Source: Methanosarcina vacuolata Z-761 | GTDB lineage: Archaea > Halobacteriota > Methanosarcinia > Methanosarcinales > Methanosarcinaceae | Length of the DNA: 64,000 bases | Direction: 5' to 3' | Assembly: GCF_000969905.1 (NCBI RefSeq) | Contig: NZ_CP009520.1 | Location: 124,001 to 188,000 of the forward strand | Shown here: piece after piece, positions 35,786 through 45,529 of the stretch | Layout: each line of letters begins with the position of its first letter | Position numbering within the stretch: position 1 is the stretch's first letter | Notes under the pieces: model-generated | Seen by the model: only the letters and a program-made list of their open reading frames with translations | Told to the model about the DNA's origin: nothing | Database searches by the model: none | Made by a program: the position numbers and the translations under genes

Positions 35786-37723
35786 TTAGTTTCTGGACGT
35801 TTTTCTTTCCTTTGTGTAAGCAAACACCTCGTCGTTATCATATACTCGGGCATAATCATGTGTGTTGAATCTATTGAAAAATCCCTCTGGCAATGTCTGG
35901 ATAATATTTACTCCATAGCGTTCAGGATCATTGATAGAGATAGGTTCTTTAACAGTTGACTTTCTCAGCAAAACCGTAGGACTGCCATCAATCTCTCCAG
36001 TCTGTATATGCTGAATGTTAAAATATGTTGCGTTACTGGAATCATATGCTCTGTCCCTGTAAAAAAGACAACTGTCATAGGGAGAGTCCATCAAAATATT
36101 TCCAGAGTACTTCATGGTTACTGTTTTAATGGCCTCGATTTCAATACTTTTAAACTGGTTTCTTACAGTTGTGTCCTTTGCCACAAGTGGGTTGTCTTTA
36201 TTTATGCCTGGTGTTGTAACCATTACAAACGAAAATAGAAAAATGATTAAGAGCATCACAGAGATCTTTGCTTTTTTTGAGTTAAAGAGACTTATCAATT
36301 TCAATATATATGAGGCGGATACAAGTACCAGGAACACTGCTATCAGTGGGAACCAGCGGCTTGTAAGGAAATTCCTCATTCCAAGCAAAGGAATTCCATA
36401 AGCAAGACTGTAAAGTATTATAACAACTAAGGCAATAGAAAATTTATTGACTTTTTTGATGTCTCTGTGAGAAAGCCATGCTAATACCCCTCCTATTGCA
36501 AAAAAAGGTAGGGCGAGATAGCTTATATGGAGTAAGAGCGTTTCCAGTGTTTCCTGATTATTTATGGAACCTACAATAAGTTCATCACTTGAGTAGCTTG
36601 ATCCGATTTTAAGGACATCCATAAGAGGACTGAGAACCATTTCAAGAAACGAGGTATTTGAGTTGACATACGTGAACATCCAGTATGTTTGTAAACTAAT
36701 TATAAAAAAAAGAATGTAGTTAAAACTGTTTGTTTTCACGAAAAGACTCTTATATACACGATTATGCAGATATTTGCCTGCGCAAATTGAGACTAAAGAA
36801 AGAAATACTACAAAAGTTGTCAACTGGTGGGTCAGAACCATTAGAATGGTAATTAACAGAATGAATCCTGTATATCTCAAGTTCTGGTTCTCGCTAAATA
36901 TCGCGTATATAATGAATATAAAGTAGCAAAGAACAAGAGAACCAGGAGTTATATTTGTAATGCCTGCAACGATATTATGATTATTTATGTTTATTAATAA
37001 AGTCGCCAGCAAACCCATCTGAACACCTTCAAGTTTCTTTCCTACAAGGTAAACGCCTACTGTACTGAAAACGCTGGCAAACCCTATGGAATAAAATATT
37101 GCGTCTTTGATATCGGTTTCGCCCATTACCTGGATAATTGAGACAAAAATATGAAAAAGTGGGTAGTAGAAGTACTTACTGCTTGTTTCAATTGGAGCAA
37201 CAAACCCGGTATCAGTAACTGCCCGCGCCATGCTGGCATGGAAATAAGCATCATAGCCCATTAGACTTGGAAAATTATAAAAAATTCCAACTCTGATGAG
37301 AATTGATAGCAGGAATATCTGCAATAATAGAGAGGACACTCCATCTCCCTCTCTAACATAAAGAATCTGGGAAGCGATAATAGCTGCAAGGATACATATC
37401 AATATAAAGGAAGAGATTGGCCTGTAGTACAGATTCGTGCTATATATAAAAATGCATGCCAGAAAAATGAGATAAAACGAGATTTCCAGTATACTTTTAA
37501 GCCTGTCTTCTCGGGAAGATATTGCGGTCTCACTCTTAAATTTATTTCTAAATATAAAGTAAATCAAACAAGAGGAAAGAATGGCAATTCCAATATCTTT
37601 CTGGTTCAGGTTGATGATGTAGTATAAAGAAATAATTAATAATCCTAAACCAAATCCCATGACGCTGAGAATCACATCAAGATTTGTTGTAAATCTCTCC
37701 GCGTATCCTTTTGCAGTTTCCAT
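35786..37723 (-). CDS. Large polytopic membrane protein, GT-C glycosyltransferase-like
   Basis: This protein of about 645 residues has roughly 12 hydrophobic helices and a soluble C-terminal domain from about 520. The first large loop contains GYDAYFHASMARAVTDTGFV and later FYYPLFHIFVS, the pattern shared with the 7379-9358 protein and similar to acidic loops of GT-C enzymes that accept polyprenyl-linked sugars. I place the start at ATG 37723, with TGGGGT upstream; ATG 37738 is possible. It probably forms an operon with the flippase at 34229. Specific reaction unknown. Confidence 0.72.
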   Translation of the reverse strand: METAKGYAERFTTNLDVILSVMGFGLGLLIISLYYIINLNQKDIGIAILSSCLIYFIFRNKFKSETAISSREDRLKSILEISFYLIFLACIFIYSTNLYYRPISSFILICILAAIIASQILYVREGDGVSSLLLQIFLLSILIRVGIFYNFPSLMGYDAYFHASMARAVTDTGFVAPIETSSKYFYYPLFHIFVSIIQVMGETDIKDAIFYSIGFASVFSTVGVYLVGKKLEGVQMGLLATLLININNHNIVAGITNITPGSLVLCYFIFIIYAIFSENQNLRYTGFILLITILMVLTHQLTTFVVFLSLVSICAGKYLHNRVYKSLFVKTNSFNYILFFIISLQTYWMFTYVNSNTSFLEMVLSPLMDVLKIGSSYSSDELIVGSINNQETLETLLLHISYLALPFFAIGGVLAWLSHRDIKKVNKFSIALVVIILYSLAYGIPLLGMRNFLTSRWFPLIAVFLVLVSASYILKLISLFNSKKAKISVMLLIIFLFSFVMVTTPGINKDNPLVAKDTTVRNQFKSIEIEAIKTVTMKYSGNILMDSPYDSCLFYRDRAYDSSNATYFNIQHIQTGEIDGSPTVLLRKSTVKEPISINDPERYGVNIIQTLPEGFFNRFNTHDYARVYDNDEVFAYTKERKTSRN

Positions 37724-37887
37724 ACAACCCCACAACATAATAATTTTTATAATTTATTTTTTCAACTTATTTTTTCAACTTATAATATTTTTTGTTGTAA
37801 GCCCAGATGAATTTTTACGTACTTCTTCTCCTTTTCATGTCCTTTCTCTTTTGCATTTCAGCTTGTCTTAATTTCAATATTATTCTT

Positions 37888-38706
37888 CCATCATCTGTAT
37901 ACTTCAGCTCACGATGCCGTCCAGCCGTCCTTTTCAGCGCAGCACTGAAATCTTTTTTTGTAAAACTCCAGGTAATCCCCCTCTGGATAGTTTCCCTCTG
38001 GATAGTTCCCCTGATATATATTATACCAAAGAACCATAAGTACGCCTCGGAATTCAACTGTATCAATGAGCTTTTCTGTAAGCTTCCATGCCTGATTGAA
38101 GTCAAGATGCATCTGGTTGAAAAGAGTGGTGTCTATTACACTTAACGGGATTTCAAGGATATCAATTTCTTTTCCTGTGTTAAGATTATATGGACTGAAA
38201 GGATGGTCCATTCCGTTCCTGAAGCCTGCACAATAATGATGTCGGAAAGTGGAATCATAGCTGAACCCCGCATATTCAAGGGTCCGGAAATAAAAAGTGG
38301 ATTTCTCTCCGTAGTTTTCTTCAAGTTCCATAATTTGCCTAAAGTTCCATAAAGGACTCCAGGTTTTGTTTATTCTTGAAAATGGAAGGATAGATGCCCG
38401 TACAAACTGCCCCTTTTTAAGAGTTTTTATGGTTCTGGCTGCGGTCTTCGACATTTCGGGGCATACAAAATCGATGTCATGAGTAATGTCATGAATAAGG
38501 CATACAGCAAATTTTTTTCCTTCAGGATATTCGGGACTCAAGCCGTTTTTTATCAGAAAGCTTGAGACCTCTGGCTCAAAAACATTTCTTTGACTGCCTA
38601 AATAATAGGAAAGCCTTCCGTATTTATCTAAAATAATAGGATTATACTCTTCTTTTTTTGTAAATAGTTCCCACAGCTCTCTGTCTTGTTTTACTTTTTT
38701 GATCAA
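37888..38706 (-). pseudogene. Polysaccharide deacetylase pseudogene
   Basis: This is a decayed relative of the gene at 29588. It starts at TTG 38706 after GGGGGAT and keeps LWELFTKKEEYNP, KKFAVCLIHDI and the NGMDHPFSPYNLNTGKE block. Compared with the intact paralog it has lost about 77 residues: FYFRTLEYAGFSYDST joins directly where the other protein has the whole GWEVGLHGG metal-binding core. It then meets TGA at 37909 where the paralog has Gly (WTAS then stop), and a second TGA at 37891 where the paralog has Trp, while the intervening codons still match (E-x-Y-R). The in-frame deletion plus two nonsense changes make it non-functional as a deacetylase. Confidence 0.85.
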
Positions 38707-38724
38707 AGTATCCCCCTTAACCAT

Positions 38725-39721
38725 ACTTCTTGGATCTTTAACTTTATTAAATATTTGGTCCAGTCTTCTTTTGTTTTTCCCATTTAGGAACCTATCTCGA
38801 TGATCCTGTCATACCAATCTCGCCCCCATTGAAAAACCGAATCGATTTCTCATATCTCTCTTATATCTTTCAAATCACGACTGAGAAATCTTAACTTTTA
38901 TCTCTTCAGTACGGGTTTTTCCATATTCTGCCATTTTCTTATTTAAAAATCGATTGTCTTTGATGATCAAGAAAAAACAATTATTCTATTAATCGATATA
39001 TTTAATATAAAAATAACAAAGTGATCCTAAATATTTTATAGCTTTGTAATTAAGTCGGGGCCAAAAAGTCACCCTTATTTTATAATGTAGCCCCACCAAA
39101 CAAATAAAAATTATTATAGTGTAAGTTCTGGCGGTGAATTGAAATTCTTTTTCCAGTGCTCTTTCACTATTATACTATTTTGCTCATTTTGCCTGTTGAT
39201 TTTTAAGCTGTTCAGTATCTTCCTGCCTTAGTATTTCTGGTAGTTACCCTCTGGAAAGTCGCTAGCTTAGTTTCGGCTTACCCTATATTGGGAATCTATA
39301 GTTTGCAGGTGCCAGCTTCAAACCCCTGTTATACTGTATGACATTAATCCTTTCAATATACTAATCAAACTCTTGCTAAACTTATAAAATTATCTTCACA
39401 ATACACTAATGCTTATTTCAATATTTACTTTAGTGGCAAGCTTTGTTCTTCTCTATTTGAATTATCCTTCTCTATTTGAATTATTCTTTCCTATTTGAAT
39501 TATTCTTCCCTATTTGAATTATTCTTCGTTTTTATTTTTATTCATAAAGATCATTTGTAAGGATAACTTTTCCTTATTAATATTTTTACGAAACTATCCT
39601 TGTCAGATGTTAACCTTATATATATCTAACTCTCATAATTTTTAGTATGATAGCCTTTAATATTTTTCCACTTATACAGATAAAGGGGGTTATAGCATAT
39701 GCATATGTATAAGGGGGTGGA
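38725..39721. other. Long non-coding spacer
   Basis: About 1 kb, AT-rich, between divergent genes. It contains a 19-bp tandem array at 39453-39528. A TATA-like AACCTTATATATATC lies at about 39609-39623, suiting the gene at 39722. No gene is supported. Confidence 0.45.
39453..39528. repeat. 19-bp tandem repeat, four copies
   Basis: CTATTTGAATTATTCTTYC-type units follow each other exactly 19 bases apart at 39453, 39472, 39491 and 39510, with one or two differences between copies. Confidence 0.9.
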
Positions 39722-41323
39722 TTGGGTTTGTTTTCAGCCCTTGCACTTGGTCTTAATTCTCTAATCTCTGATCCTATTAGCATAGTATCTTCGCCATCTC
39801 AACTTCCCGATAGGTTGCTCAGGCATGAATTTACGGTCTTAATTCCAGCTCAGAATGAGGAAACTTCAATTGGAAGCAAAGTCTTAATTGCGGCAAGTTA
39901 CGCGGACCGTGTACTCGTTCTTGACGAAGGTTCTACTGATCGAACTATGGAAGTAGCTGCTTTGGGAGGGGCACGAGTTATTCCTGTCTCCGGCGGGGAG
40001 GAGGCATTACTTGATGTCTTCTACAAGGTATCTCTTGATTCTGAACTTGTGGTTCTTATCTATCCGGAATGCATGCAGGACATAGATTTGCTTTCTCATG
40101 TCCTTGAGCCTTTAAGAAATGGGTTTGACCTATCTGTGGGTTCGTGGCCCTGTCGCATTACCTGTGAGCAGGAAACAGTAATGCTCTTCAATGGAAAAAA
40201 CACCTTTAAGGAAAAAATAGGCTTTCTTGCAATAACTGCGGATTCAATGCAGAAAATCAGTTCACACAAACAGCATTTAACTTTAAAGTCCTTGCTTTCT
40301 GCAGCGAAAACCGAAGGACTCAAGGTTAACTATCTGAGTTTTGATGTGGACCCTATATTCAGGAAACTTGAGAGCACGCGTATTGGAGTTGTCGTGCCTG
40401 CTTATAATGAGGAATTACTTATAAGCGAGACTCTAAGCGGTATCCCCGAATATGTGGACCGAATTTACGTAATCGATGACGGTAGCACAGATCGGACAGG
40501 GGAAATTGTAAAAAAGTTCGGAGACTCCAGAATCGTCTATTTGCGCCATGAAGTAAACAAAGGGGTAGGTGCGGGAATAATTGACGGGTATAAACTTGCC
40601 CTGAAAGACGAGATGGATATCGTTGCGGTTATGGCCGGAGATAATCAGATGGATCCTGTTCAACTTCCCAGGTTGATTTTCCCAATCATTGAGGGAAGAG
40701 CTGATTATACAAAAGGAAACAGATTACTCACTGACAATTTTAGGACCGGAATGAGCAAATGGAGATCTCTTGGAAATCTTCTCCTCAGCTTTATTACAAA
40801 AATAGGCAGTGGTTACTGGCATGTTATGGACCCTCAGAATGGATATACAGCTATTTCCAGGCAGGCTCTGGATGTTATCGATTTAGACTCAGTCTACCCT
40901 TATTATGGCTATTGTAACGACCTGTTGATCAAGCTTAATGCCTTTGGAATGAGAGTAATGGATGTGGTAATGCCCGCCCGGTACGGTAGAGAGAGATCAA
41001 AGATTCACTACGGCAAGTTTATTCGCAAAGTAGCTCCCATGATCTTTAGAGGTTTTCTATGGAGGCTGAGGGTCAAATATACGGTGCTGGACTTCCATCC
41101 ACTTGTACTATTTTATTTCCTTGGAATGGTTGCCTTGCCTGTGGGTGTTATTTTAGGACTATGGGGTCTTTTGCAGGTCTTGTTGCAAAATCCTCTTCCT
41201 TCTTACTACCCTCTGCTTGGTTTCCTTGTGTTGGGCATGGGGCTTCAGATGCTTCTTTTTGGAATGCTTTTCGATATGCAGGTCGAGAAGAAAAGGAATG
41301 AAAGAGTAGGATTCGCTCGTTAA
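39722..41323 (+). CDS. Double GT2 glycosyltransferase: degenerate N-domain fused to an intact C-domain
   Basis: This 533-residue protein has two GT2-like halves. The second (about 225-450) is canonical: VVVPAYNEELLISE, VIDDGSTDRTGEIV, AVMAGDNQMDP, then two membrane helices at about 460-515. The first (about 30-215) keeps VLIPAQNEETSIGS and VLDEGSTDRTMEVA but lacks the DxD metal site (LIYPECMQDID at that position) and is shortened, so it is probably non-catalytic. The intact half resembles dolichyl-phosphate hexose synthases. Start: TTG 39722 lies very close to GGGGGTGG; the in-frame TTG at 39728 has better spacing and may be the true start. It is monocistronic and ends in a terminator hairpin. 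Confidence 0.85.
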   Translation: MGLFSALALGLNSLISDPISIVSSPSQLPDRLLRHEFTVLIPAQNEETSIGSKVLIAASYADRVLVLDEGSTDRTMEVAALGGARVIPVSGGEEALLDVFYKVSLDSELVVLIYPECMQDIDLLSHVLEPLRNGFDLSVGSWPCRITCEQETVMLFNGKNTFKEKIGFLAITADSMQKISSHKQHLTLKSLLSAAKTEGLKVNYLSFDVDPIFRKLESTRIGVVVPAYNEELLISETLSGIPEYVDRIYVIDDGSTDRTGEIVKKFGDSRIVYLRHEVNKGVGAGIIDGYKLALKDEMDIVAVMAGDNQMDPVQLPRLIFPIIEGRADYTKGNRLLTDNFRTGMSKWRSLGNLLLSFITKIGSGYWHVMDPQNGYTAISRQALDVIDLDSVYPYYGYCNDLLIKLNAFGMRVMDVVMPARYGRERSKIHYGKFIRKVAPMIFRGFLWRLRVKYTVLDFHPLVLFYFLGMVALPVGVILGLWGLLQVLLQNPLPSYYPLLGFLVLGMGLQMLLFGMLFDMQVEKKRNERVGFAR

Positions 41324-41328
41324 GGCCT

Positions 41329-41344
41329 GGAAGATTATTCTTCC
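41329..41344 (+). terminator. Intrinsic-terminator-like hairpin
   Basis: GGAAGA and TCTTCC pair perfectly around a TTAT loop, followed after ATA by an eight-base T run. It is located six bases after the stop of the 39722 gene. Confidence 0.65.
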
Positions 41345-41757
41345 ATATTTTTTTTAATTTTTCCGTTTTTTTATTCATTACTCTTTGAATGACAGTGTAC
41401 TGGTTTTTCTGTAAAATCACAAATCTCAATAAGTTATTGAATAAAAAATTCCCTCTCGGAAGGTCAATTTCTCCATAGTACTCAAAAACTTGTCTTCAAA
41501 TTTACAGCAAATCCGATATACTGCTCGATTTTCCTATTGTTTTGTCTATTAAGTTAGGCAGGAGAGTTCCAATAACAAGATATTTCTGATCTACCAGAAC
41601 CTTCAGTTGGGGTATAGAAATCCCAAACACTAAAGGTAACCCCAAAGTAATCTCAGATGTTCAAAGAGTAGCATCAAAAGTTAAATACTTCTTCATTTAT
41701 GCCTATATGTTCTTTTCTTCATGAATCAAAATATTTCCAGACCAACTTTATTGACAT
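41345..41757. other. Non-coding spacer between convergent genes
   Basis: About 410 AT-rich bases. I see no gene or strong structural element. Confidence 0.5.
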
Positions 41758-43845
41758 TCAGGTATACTCTATAGTGAGTTTGGGTCTCTGATTTTTATTT
41801 TGCCAGTTAGAACTGTAAAAAGCTATATAGTTTTCATCTTCTTCGCGAGCCTTTATAAGGAAACCTGTATCCTCGTACTTTCCACTTATATATTCCTGCA
41901 CAAGTTCTGTTACATCCAGGTCGTAGTAGCGGTTGTCAGGGGTCTCATCTCCACTGATAGTTATCGTGGCATATGGGGTGCTTCCCTGGAAGACCCCATT
42001 CCTGTCATACCAGTCCCCTCCAGAATTTTTCCAGGGGTCATTAGATTCCCTTTGCTGCCAGGTAACATGTTCTCTGCACCATTTCATAGGTCTGTATACT
42101 TCCAGTATAGTATCTTTTGATCTTATCTGGTTCTCCGGGTAGTGCCAGAATAAAGATAGAGTTGCCTCTTCAACCTGGTCAGTCTGATTAAGTGAACTCA
42201 GCTCAAAGATTATAACGCCTCTATAAATGCCCCCATCGGATTTTTTTCCGATATCGATATATTCACTATCACTAAAAGTGGTATTTGGGGCTTCTTCTCT
42301 CAGCCTGTTGTCAGAAATAATTAAAGGTAAAGCAATTTTAAGGTTTTCCGCCTTATCAAACTGCATCGAAATATTTAATAATAATTTTTTCAGGAACTTT
42401 ATAAACTCTGAAAAAGCTCTTTTAAGGCTCGACTCAAAGCTTTCTTCCTGGCCGGTCTGGGCTTTGCTTTCATTTATCTCATAAGGCGTCTGCGGTCCGG
42501 CAGACATAGCTTCACTCCAGGGAAAGTCCTTGCCCAAAGACTCATTGGCGTTCAACTTTGCTGCAAGTTCGGAGTCAGCTTTAACGTCTGAGGTAGAGTT
42601 TGCACCCATATAGTTCCCGCCGGCGTTGCCTGAAAGACAATTGCTTTCCAGGATAAAGGAATGGGTATTTTTTAGCTGGTTGTATACAGCATATCCTTTC
42701 CCAGCTGCAGGACTGGACTGTGTATTAATTATTATATTATTTTTCACGATAGTCATATAGCCTGAACCTGGGGCTGAAAATTCATCACTGACCTGTTTAT
42801 GGGCAATAGCAGCGCCATAGCAGCCATCGAATTTATTATTCTCTATCACAGTATTTTGGAAACCACTAAGCACTATGCCCCCTGCCCAGTCCGCACCCTC
42901 GTTAATCCCGGTTTTATAAAATTTATTGTGATGTATGAATATGTCTTTTGCAGAATCTTTCGAATACTCGGGCCCATAGCCTGTGATCCATATGCCTGCT
43001 GCATTCGTCTCGTATAGCAGATTATTGTAGATTTCAATATCATTCATCACAGTTGACGGACCAATTTTCTGGATTTCAATTCCTGCCCCTCCTCCTCCTT
43101 CTGAGTCAATTATATTGTTATAAAATTTTACATGGTTTGTATTGTAAATTCTCAAACCGCTATTCGTTCTGCACGTTATTTTATTATTCCAGGCCTCTAT
43201 ATTCGAAGAATAGATAGCGTAGAGGACGTCATGACCTAACTTATATACCCGGTTATTGTAAAACTTAACACCTGAACATTTTACGACTTTAAGTCCATCG
43301 CCGTGACTGTCATGCATATACATATCGTGAACCTGTATATTCTTGCAATTAAGGAAATATATCAGGTTGTAATACCCCTTTCCCCTATTTTTTTCATTAT
43401 TTTTGTCGTGATTTCCGTCAATCTCAAATCCCCTTATGGTAATATCATGATTTTCAGCACTGTTCATTTGCGTAATCATAGGTTTTTCTAGAGGCCAATC
43501 TGCTTTATCTTCAAGTTTGATTACGGCTGTCGGATCTCCTTCCAGAATAGTATTGTTTCCAATTAAAATACTGCCCGAGATGATGTATGTACTGGGGCCT
43601 TTCAGATGAACGGTTGTGCATTTTGGGTTTTCTGCAGCATATGCAAGAGCTTTGTTTATTTCTACCTGGTCATCACTTCCATCACAGTTAAAATCTCCAC
43701 TTCCGTTGGTAGCAACATAAACTGTTGTACAGGATGTCTTTGATAGAGTGAGGGTTATACTTACAATTATACAAACAAAAATTATACCAAGAAACAATAA
43801 CTTTTTTCTGTCTCCCCATTTGTACGTTTGCTTCTTTCCATTCAT
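41758..43845 (-). CDS. Secreted or anchored beta-helix protein with one disaggregatase repeat
   Basis: This 695-residue protein has a signal-anchor at about 16-36 (LLFLGIIFVCIIVSITLTLS), a parallel beta-helix at about 40-420 (DFNCDGSDDQVEIN, then ITCRTNSGLRI), a linker containing a short amphipathic stretch (EFIKFLKKLLLNI), and one disaggregatase-related repeat at about 525-695 (DNRLREEAPNTTFSD, GGDWYDRNGVF, EDTGFLIKA). It belongs to the same family as the 13.5-21.6 kb genes but forms a second subgroup with the gene at 51638 (both start MNGK and share AYAAENP). The start at 43845 is set by GGGGATT upstream. It likely acts on the extracellular matrix. Confidence 0.87.
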   Translation of the reverse strand: MNGKKQTYKWGDRKKLLFLGIIFVCIIVSITLTLSKTSCTTVYVATNGSGDFNCDGSDDQVEINKALAYAAENPKCTTVHLKGPSTYIISGSILIGNNTILEGDPTAVIKLEDKADWPLEKPMITQMNSAENHDITIRGFEIDGNHDKNNEKNRGKGYYNLIYFLNCKNIQVHDMYMHDSHGDGLKVVKCSGVKFYNNRVYKLGHDVLYAIYSSNIEAWNNKITCRTNSGLRIYNTNHVKFYNNIIDSEGGGGAGIEIQKIGPSTVMNDIEIYNNLLYETNAAGIWITGYGPEYSKDSAKDIFIHHNKFYKTGINEGADWAGGIVLSGFQNTVIENNKFDGCYGAAIAHKQVSDEFSAPGSGYMTIVKNNIIINTQSSPAAGKGYAVYNQLKNTHSFILESNCLSGNAGGNYMGANSTSDVKADSELAAKLNANESLGKDFPWSEAMSAGPQTPYEINESKAQTGQEESFESSLKRAFSEFIKFLKKLLLNISMQFDKAENLKIALPLIISDNRLREEAPNTTFSDSEYIDIGKKSDGGIYRGVIIFELSSLNQTDQVEEATLSLFWHYPENQIRSKDTILEVYRPMKWCREHVTWQQRESNDPWKNSGGDWYDRNGVFQGSTPYATITISGDETPDNRYYDLDVTELVQEYISGKYEDTGFLIKAREEDENYIAFYSSNWQNKNQRPKLTIEYT

Positions 43846-44611
43846 TTCAAATCCCCAATACATTGAACTATAATTCTTCAATGTTAAAAAAATTTATCTT
43901 TTCAGGACTGTAAATAAACTCCCCTTGAAATTATTTGCATTCTTTCCGTTGTTTAAATCCCACGAATAAAATTCTAAAAAGTTCATCTTAACTTTAAAAA
44001 TAAAAGTAAACTCATGGGAAACCTGAATTTTTAAAATTTATTTGATTTTAATTTATTGATTGATCTCTTCCTAAAATCAATTTTGTTCCTAAATTGATAG
44101 GAAAGTCAGAACTATTTCCCACGATAAAAAACTCCCTTGATTATTCAGAATACGGATTAAGAAACTTAATTTTGAGTTTTGGGGTCAACTAAAATTTTAA
44201 AATTTGCCTATTAATTTTCACTTCAATGTTGAAGTAAAACTAACCATTAATAAGTAATTCTTATAAGAAGTACTCTTACTCTAATTTTTATATAAATCCT
44301 TACCATAATTGATTGGATTGTTTACGGTTATATATTTTAGGCTTCTGAGCGCGTAAATCTCTTAGGACTTACGCTGTTGGACTGAGAAATCGATAGCATT
44401 AAACCTTCAATTGTCTAAAACACTAAACAAGTCACAATGTCGAAAGTGCTTGATTTTGTACTTCAAGTGCGTAAGTCCTATCTCTTTAATCCGTAGGGTT
44501 TATCGTTTTACCTATATTCTACTTCAGGGAGTTTGGGAAGTTAAACTTTATCAGATTCTAGGAACTATCGAAACTTCTAAATTCTGCAAAAGTAAGTAAA
44601 GGGGTATAGTT
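43846..44611. other. Spacer with a MITE-like element
   Basis: About 770 AT-rich bases between divergent genes. It contains the 116-bp element at 44364-44479. Candidate short frames here have no ribosome binding sites and are not called. Confidence 0.5.
44364..44479. mobile_element. MITE-like element, 116 bp, copy 1, with 7-bp target-site duplication
   Basis: The ends AGGACTTACGC (44364-44374) and GCGTAAGTCCT (44469-44479) are perfect 11-bp inverted repeats. The element is flanked by ATCTCTT on both sides (44357-44363 and 44480-44486), a direct 7-bp duplication. A related copy lies inverted at 48019-48135. There is no coding capacity, so it would need a transposase encoded elsewhere. Confidence 0.82.
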
Positions 44612-44617
44612 ATTATT
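44601..44617 (+). promoter_or_regulatory. Ribosome binding site followed by ATT codons instead of ATG
   Basis: AAAGGGG (44598-44604) is seven bases from ATT 44612 and ten from ATT 44615, the position at which the acetyltransferase protein is expected to begin. Confidence 0.45.
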
Positions 44618-45199
44618 AAGTCGAAAGCAGATTATGATTTTTACGTAAAAGCAGACAAGTTTGCTTTAGGGAAACATTGTAGACGCCCTAGACTAATTGG
44701 TGATGATATATGGAAATTTCAGAGATTACTACGAAAAACTGAGTATTATAACAACTGTAAGAAATCTCTAATTTCCAAATTATATCTCAAATACTTGTTA
44801 TTCAGGTTCTACATGATGAGTGTTCATCTAGGGTTCAGTATTCCAATAAATGTCTTTGGTCCAGGGTTGTGTATTGCCCATAGAGGAACTATCATCATAA
44901 ACAAAAATGTCAGGATTGGAGAGAACTGCAGAATACATGCATGTACTAACATAGGATCTAATCGGAATGAGGCTTCAGCCCCACAAATTGGAAATAACGT
45001 ATATATCGGGCCTGGTGCCAAAATTTTTGGAAATATCCTAATTGCGGACAATATAGCAATTGGGGCAAACTCCGTTGTAAATAACTCATTTTATGAAAAA
45101 GGCATTTCAATTGCAGGTCTCCCTGCCAAAAAAATAAGCACTAAAGGATCAGATGGCATTATAGTTGAAGCTACGCAAATTGTAAAAAATAATCCCTGA
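44612..45199 (+). CDS. Serine-acetyltransferase-like hexapeptide protein lacking a canonical start codon
   Basis: From 44612 the frame reads IIKSKADYDFYVKADKFALG, then RRPRLIGDDIWKFQRLLRKT near residue 30 and, from about 75, hexapeptide repeats (NKNVRIGENCRIHACTNIGS, IGNNVYIGPGAKIFGNILIA) ending in AGLPAKKIS. This is the full serine O-acetyltransferase-like architecture (about 195 residues) found in polysaccharide clusters, where such proteins acetylate sugars. A stop codon precedes the region, and no ATG, GTG or TTG occurs before TTG 44795, which would remove the entire N-terminal domain. A ribosome binding site stands before two ATT codons. Non-AUG initiation, loss of the start codon or a sequencing error are all possible. 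The stop lies inside the first unit of a 19-bp tandem array. Confidence 0.72.
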   Translation: MIKSKADYDFYVKADKFALGKHCRRPRLIGDDIWKFQRLLRKTEYYNNCKKSLISKLYLKYLLFRFYMMSVHLGFSIPINVFGPGLCIAHRGTIIINKNVRIGENCRIHACTNIGSNRNEASAPQIGNNVYIGPGAKIFGNILIADNIAIGANSVVNNSFYEKGISIAGLPAKKISTKGSDGIIVEATQIVKNNP

Positions 45200-45340
45200 T
45201 TCTTAAAATAATCCCTGATTCTTAAAATAATCCCTGATTCTTAAAATAATCCCTGATTCTTAAAATAATCCCTGATTCTTAAAATAATCCCTGATTCTTA
45301 AAATAATCCCTGATTCTTAAAATAATCCCTGATTCTTATA
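45190..45340. repeat. 19-bp tandem repeat, eight copies, overlapping the stop codon
   Basis: The unit AATCCCTGATTCTTAAAAT recurs with CCC at 45194, 45213, 45232, 45251, 45270, 45289, 45308 and 45327, always 19 bases apart and virtually identical. The TGA stop of the acetyltransferase is part of the first unit. No spacers are present, so it is not a CRISPR array. Confidence 0.95.
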
Positions 45341-45529
45341 AGTGAACACTCCGTAAGTGAATGCCACGGTCAGTAAATGAATTTTAAATTGTTTAATCCT
45401 GTTTTTCTCATAGCTAAATATTCTGTTAATAAAAGTGCTTTCATTCCAAAAAAACGAAAAAGTCAAACCTTCAAAAATTGGAAATTAACTTCTCTAGAGA
45501 CCCAACTTCCAGACGAAACAGAGGGGAGT
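45341..45529. other. Short non-coding spacer
   Basis: Sequence between the tandem array and the convergent gene at 45530. It contains ACTCCGTAAGTGA at 45348-45360, an inverse copy of a 13-mer at 5023-5035; its meaning is unclear. Confidence 0.35.

Noticed and set aside
45190-45340. Possible CRISPR array
   Set aside because: Units follow each other without spacers, and there are no cas genes; this is a simple tandem repeat.
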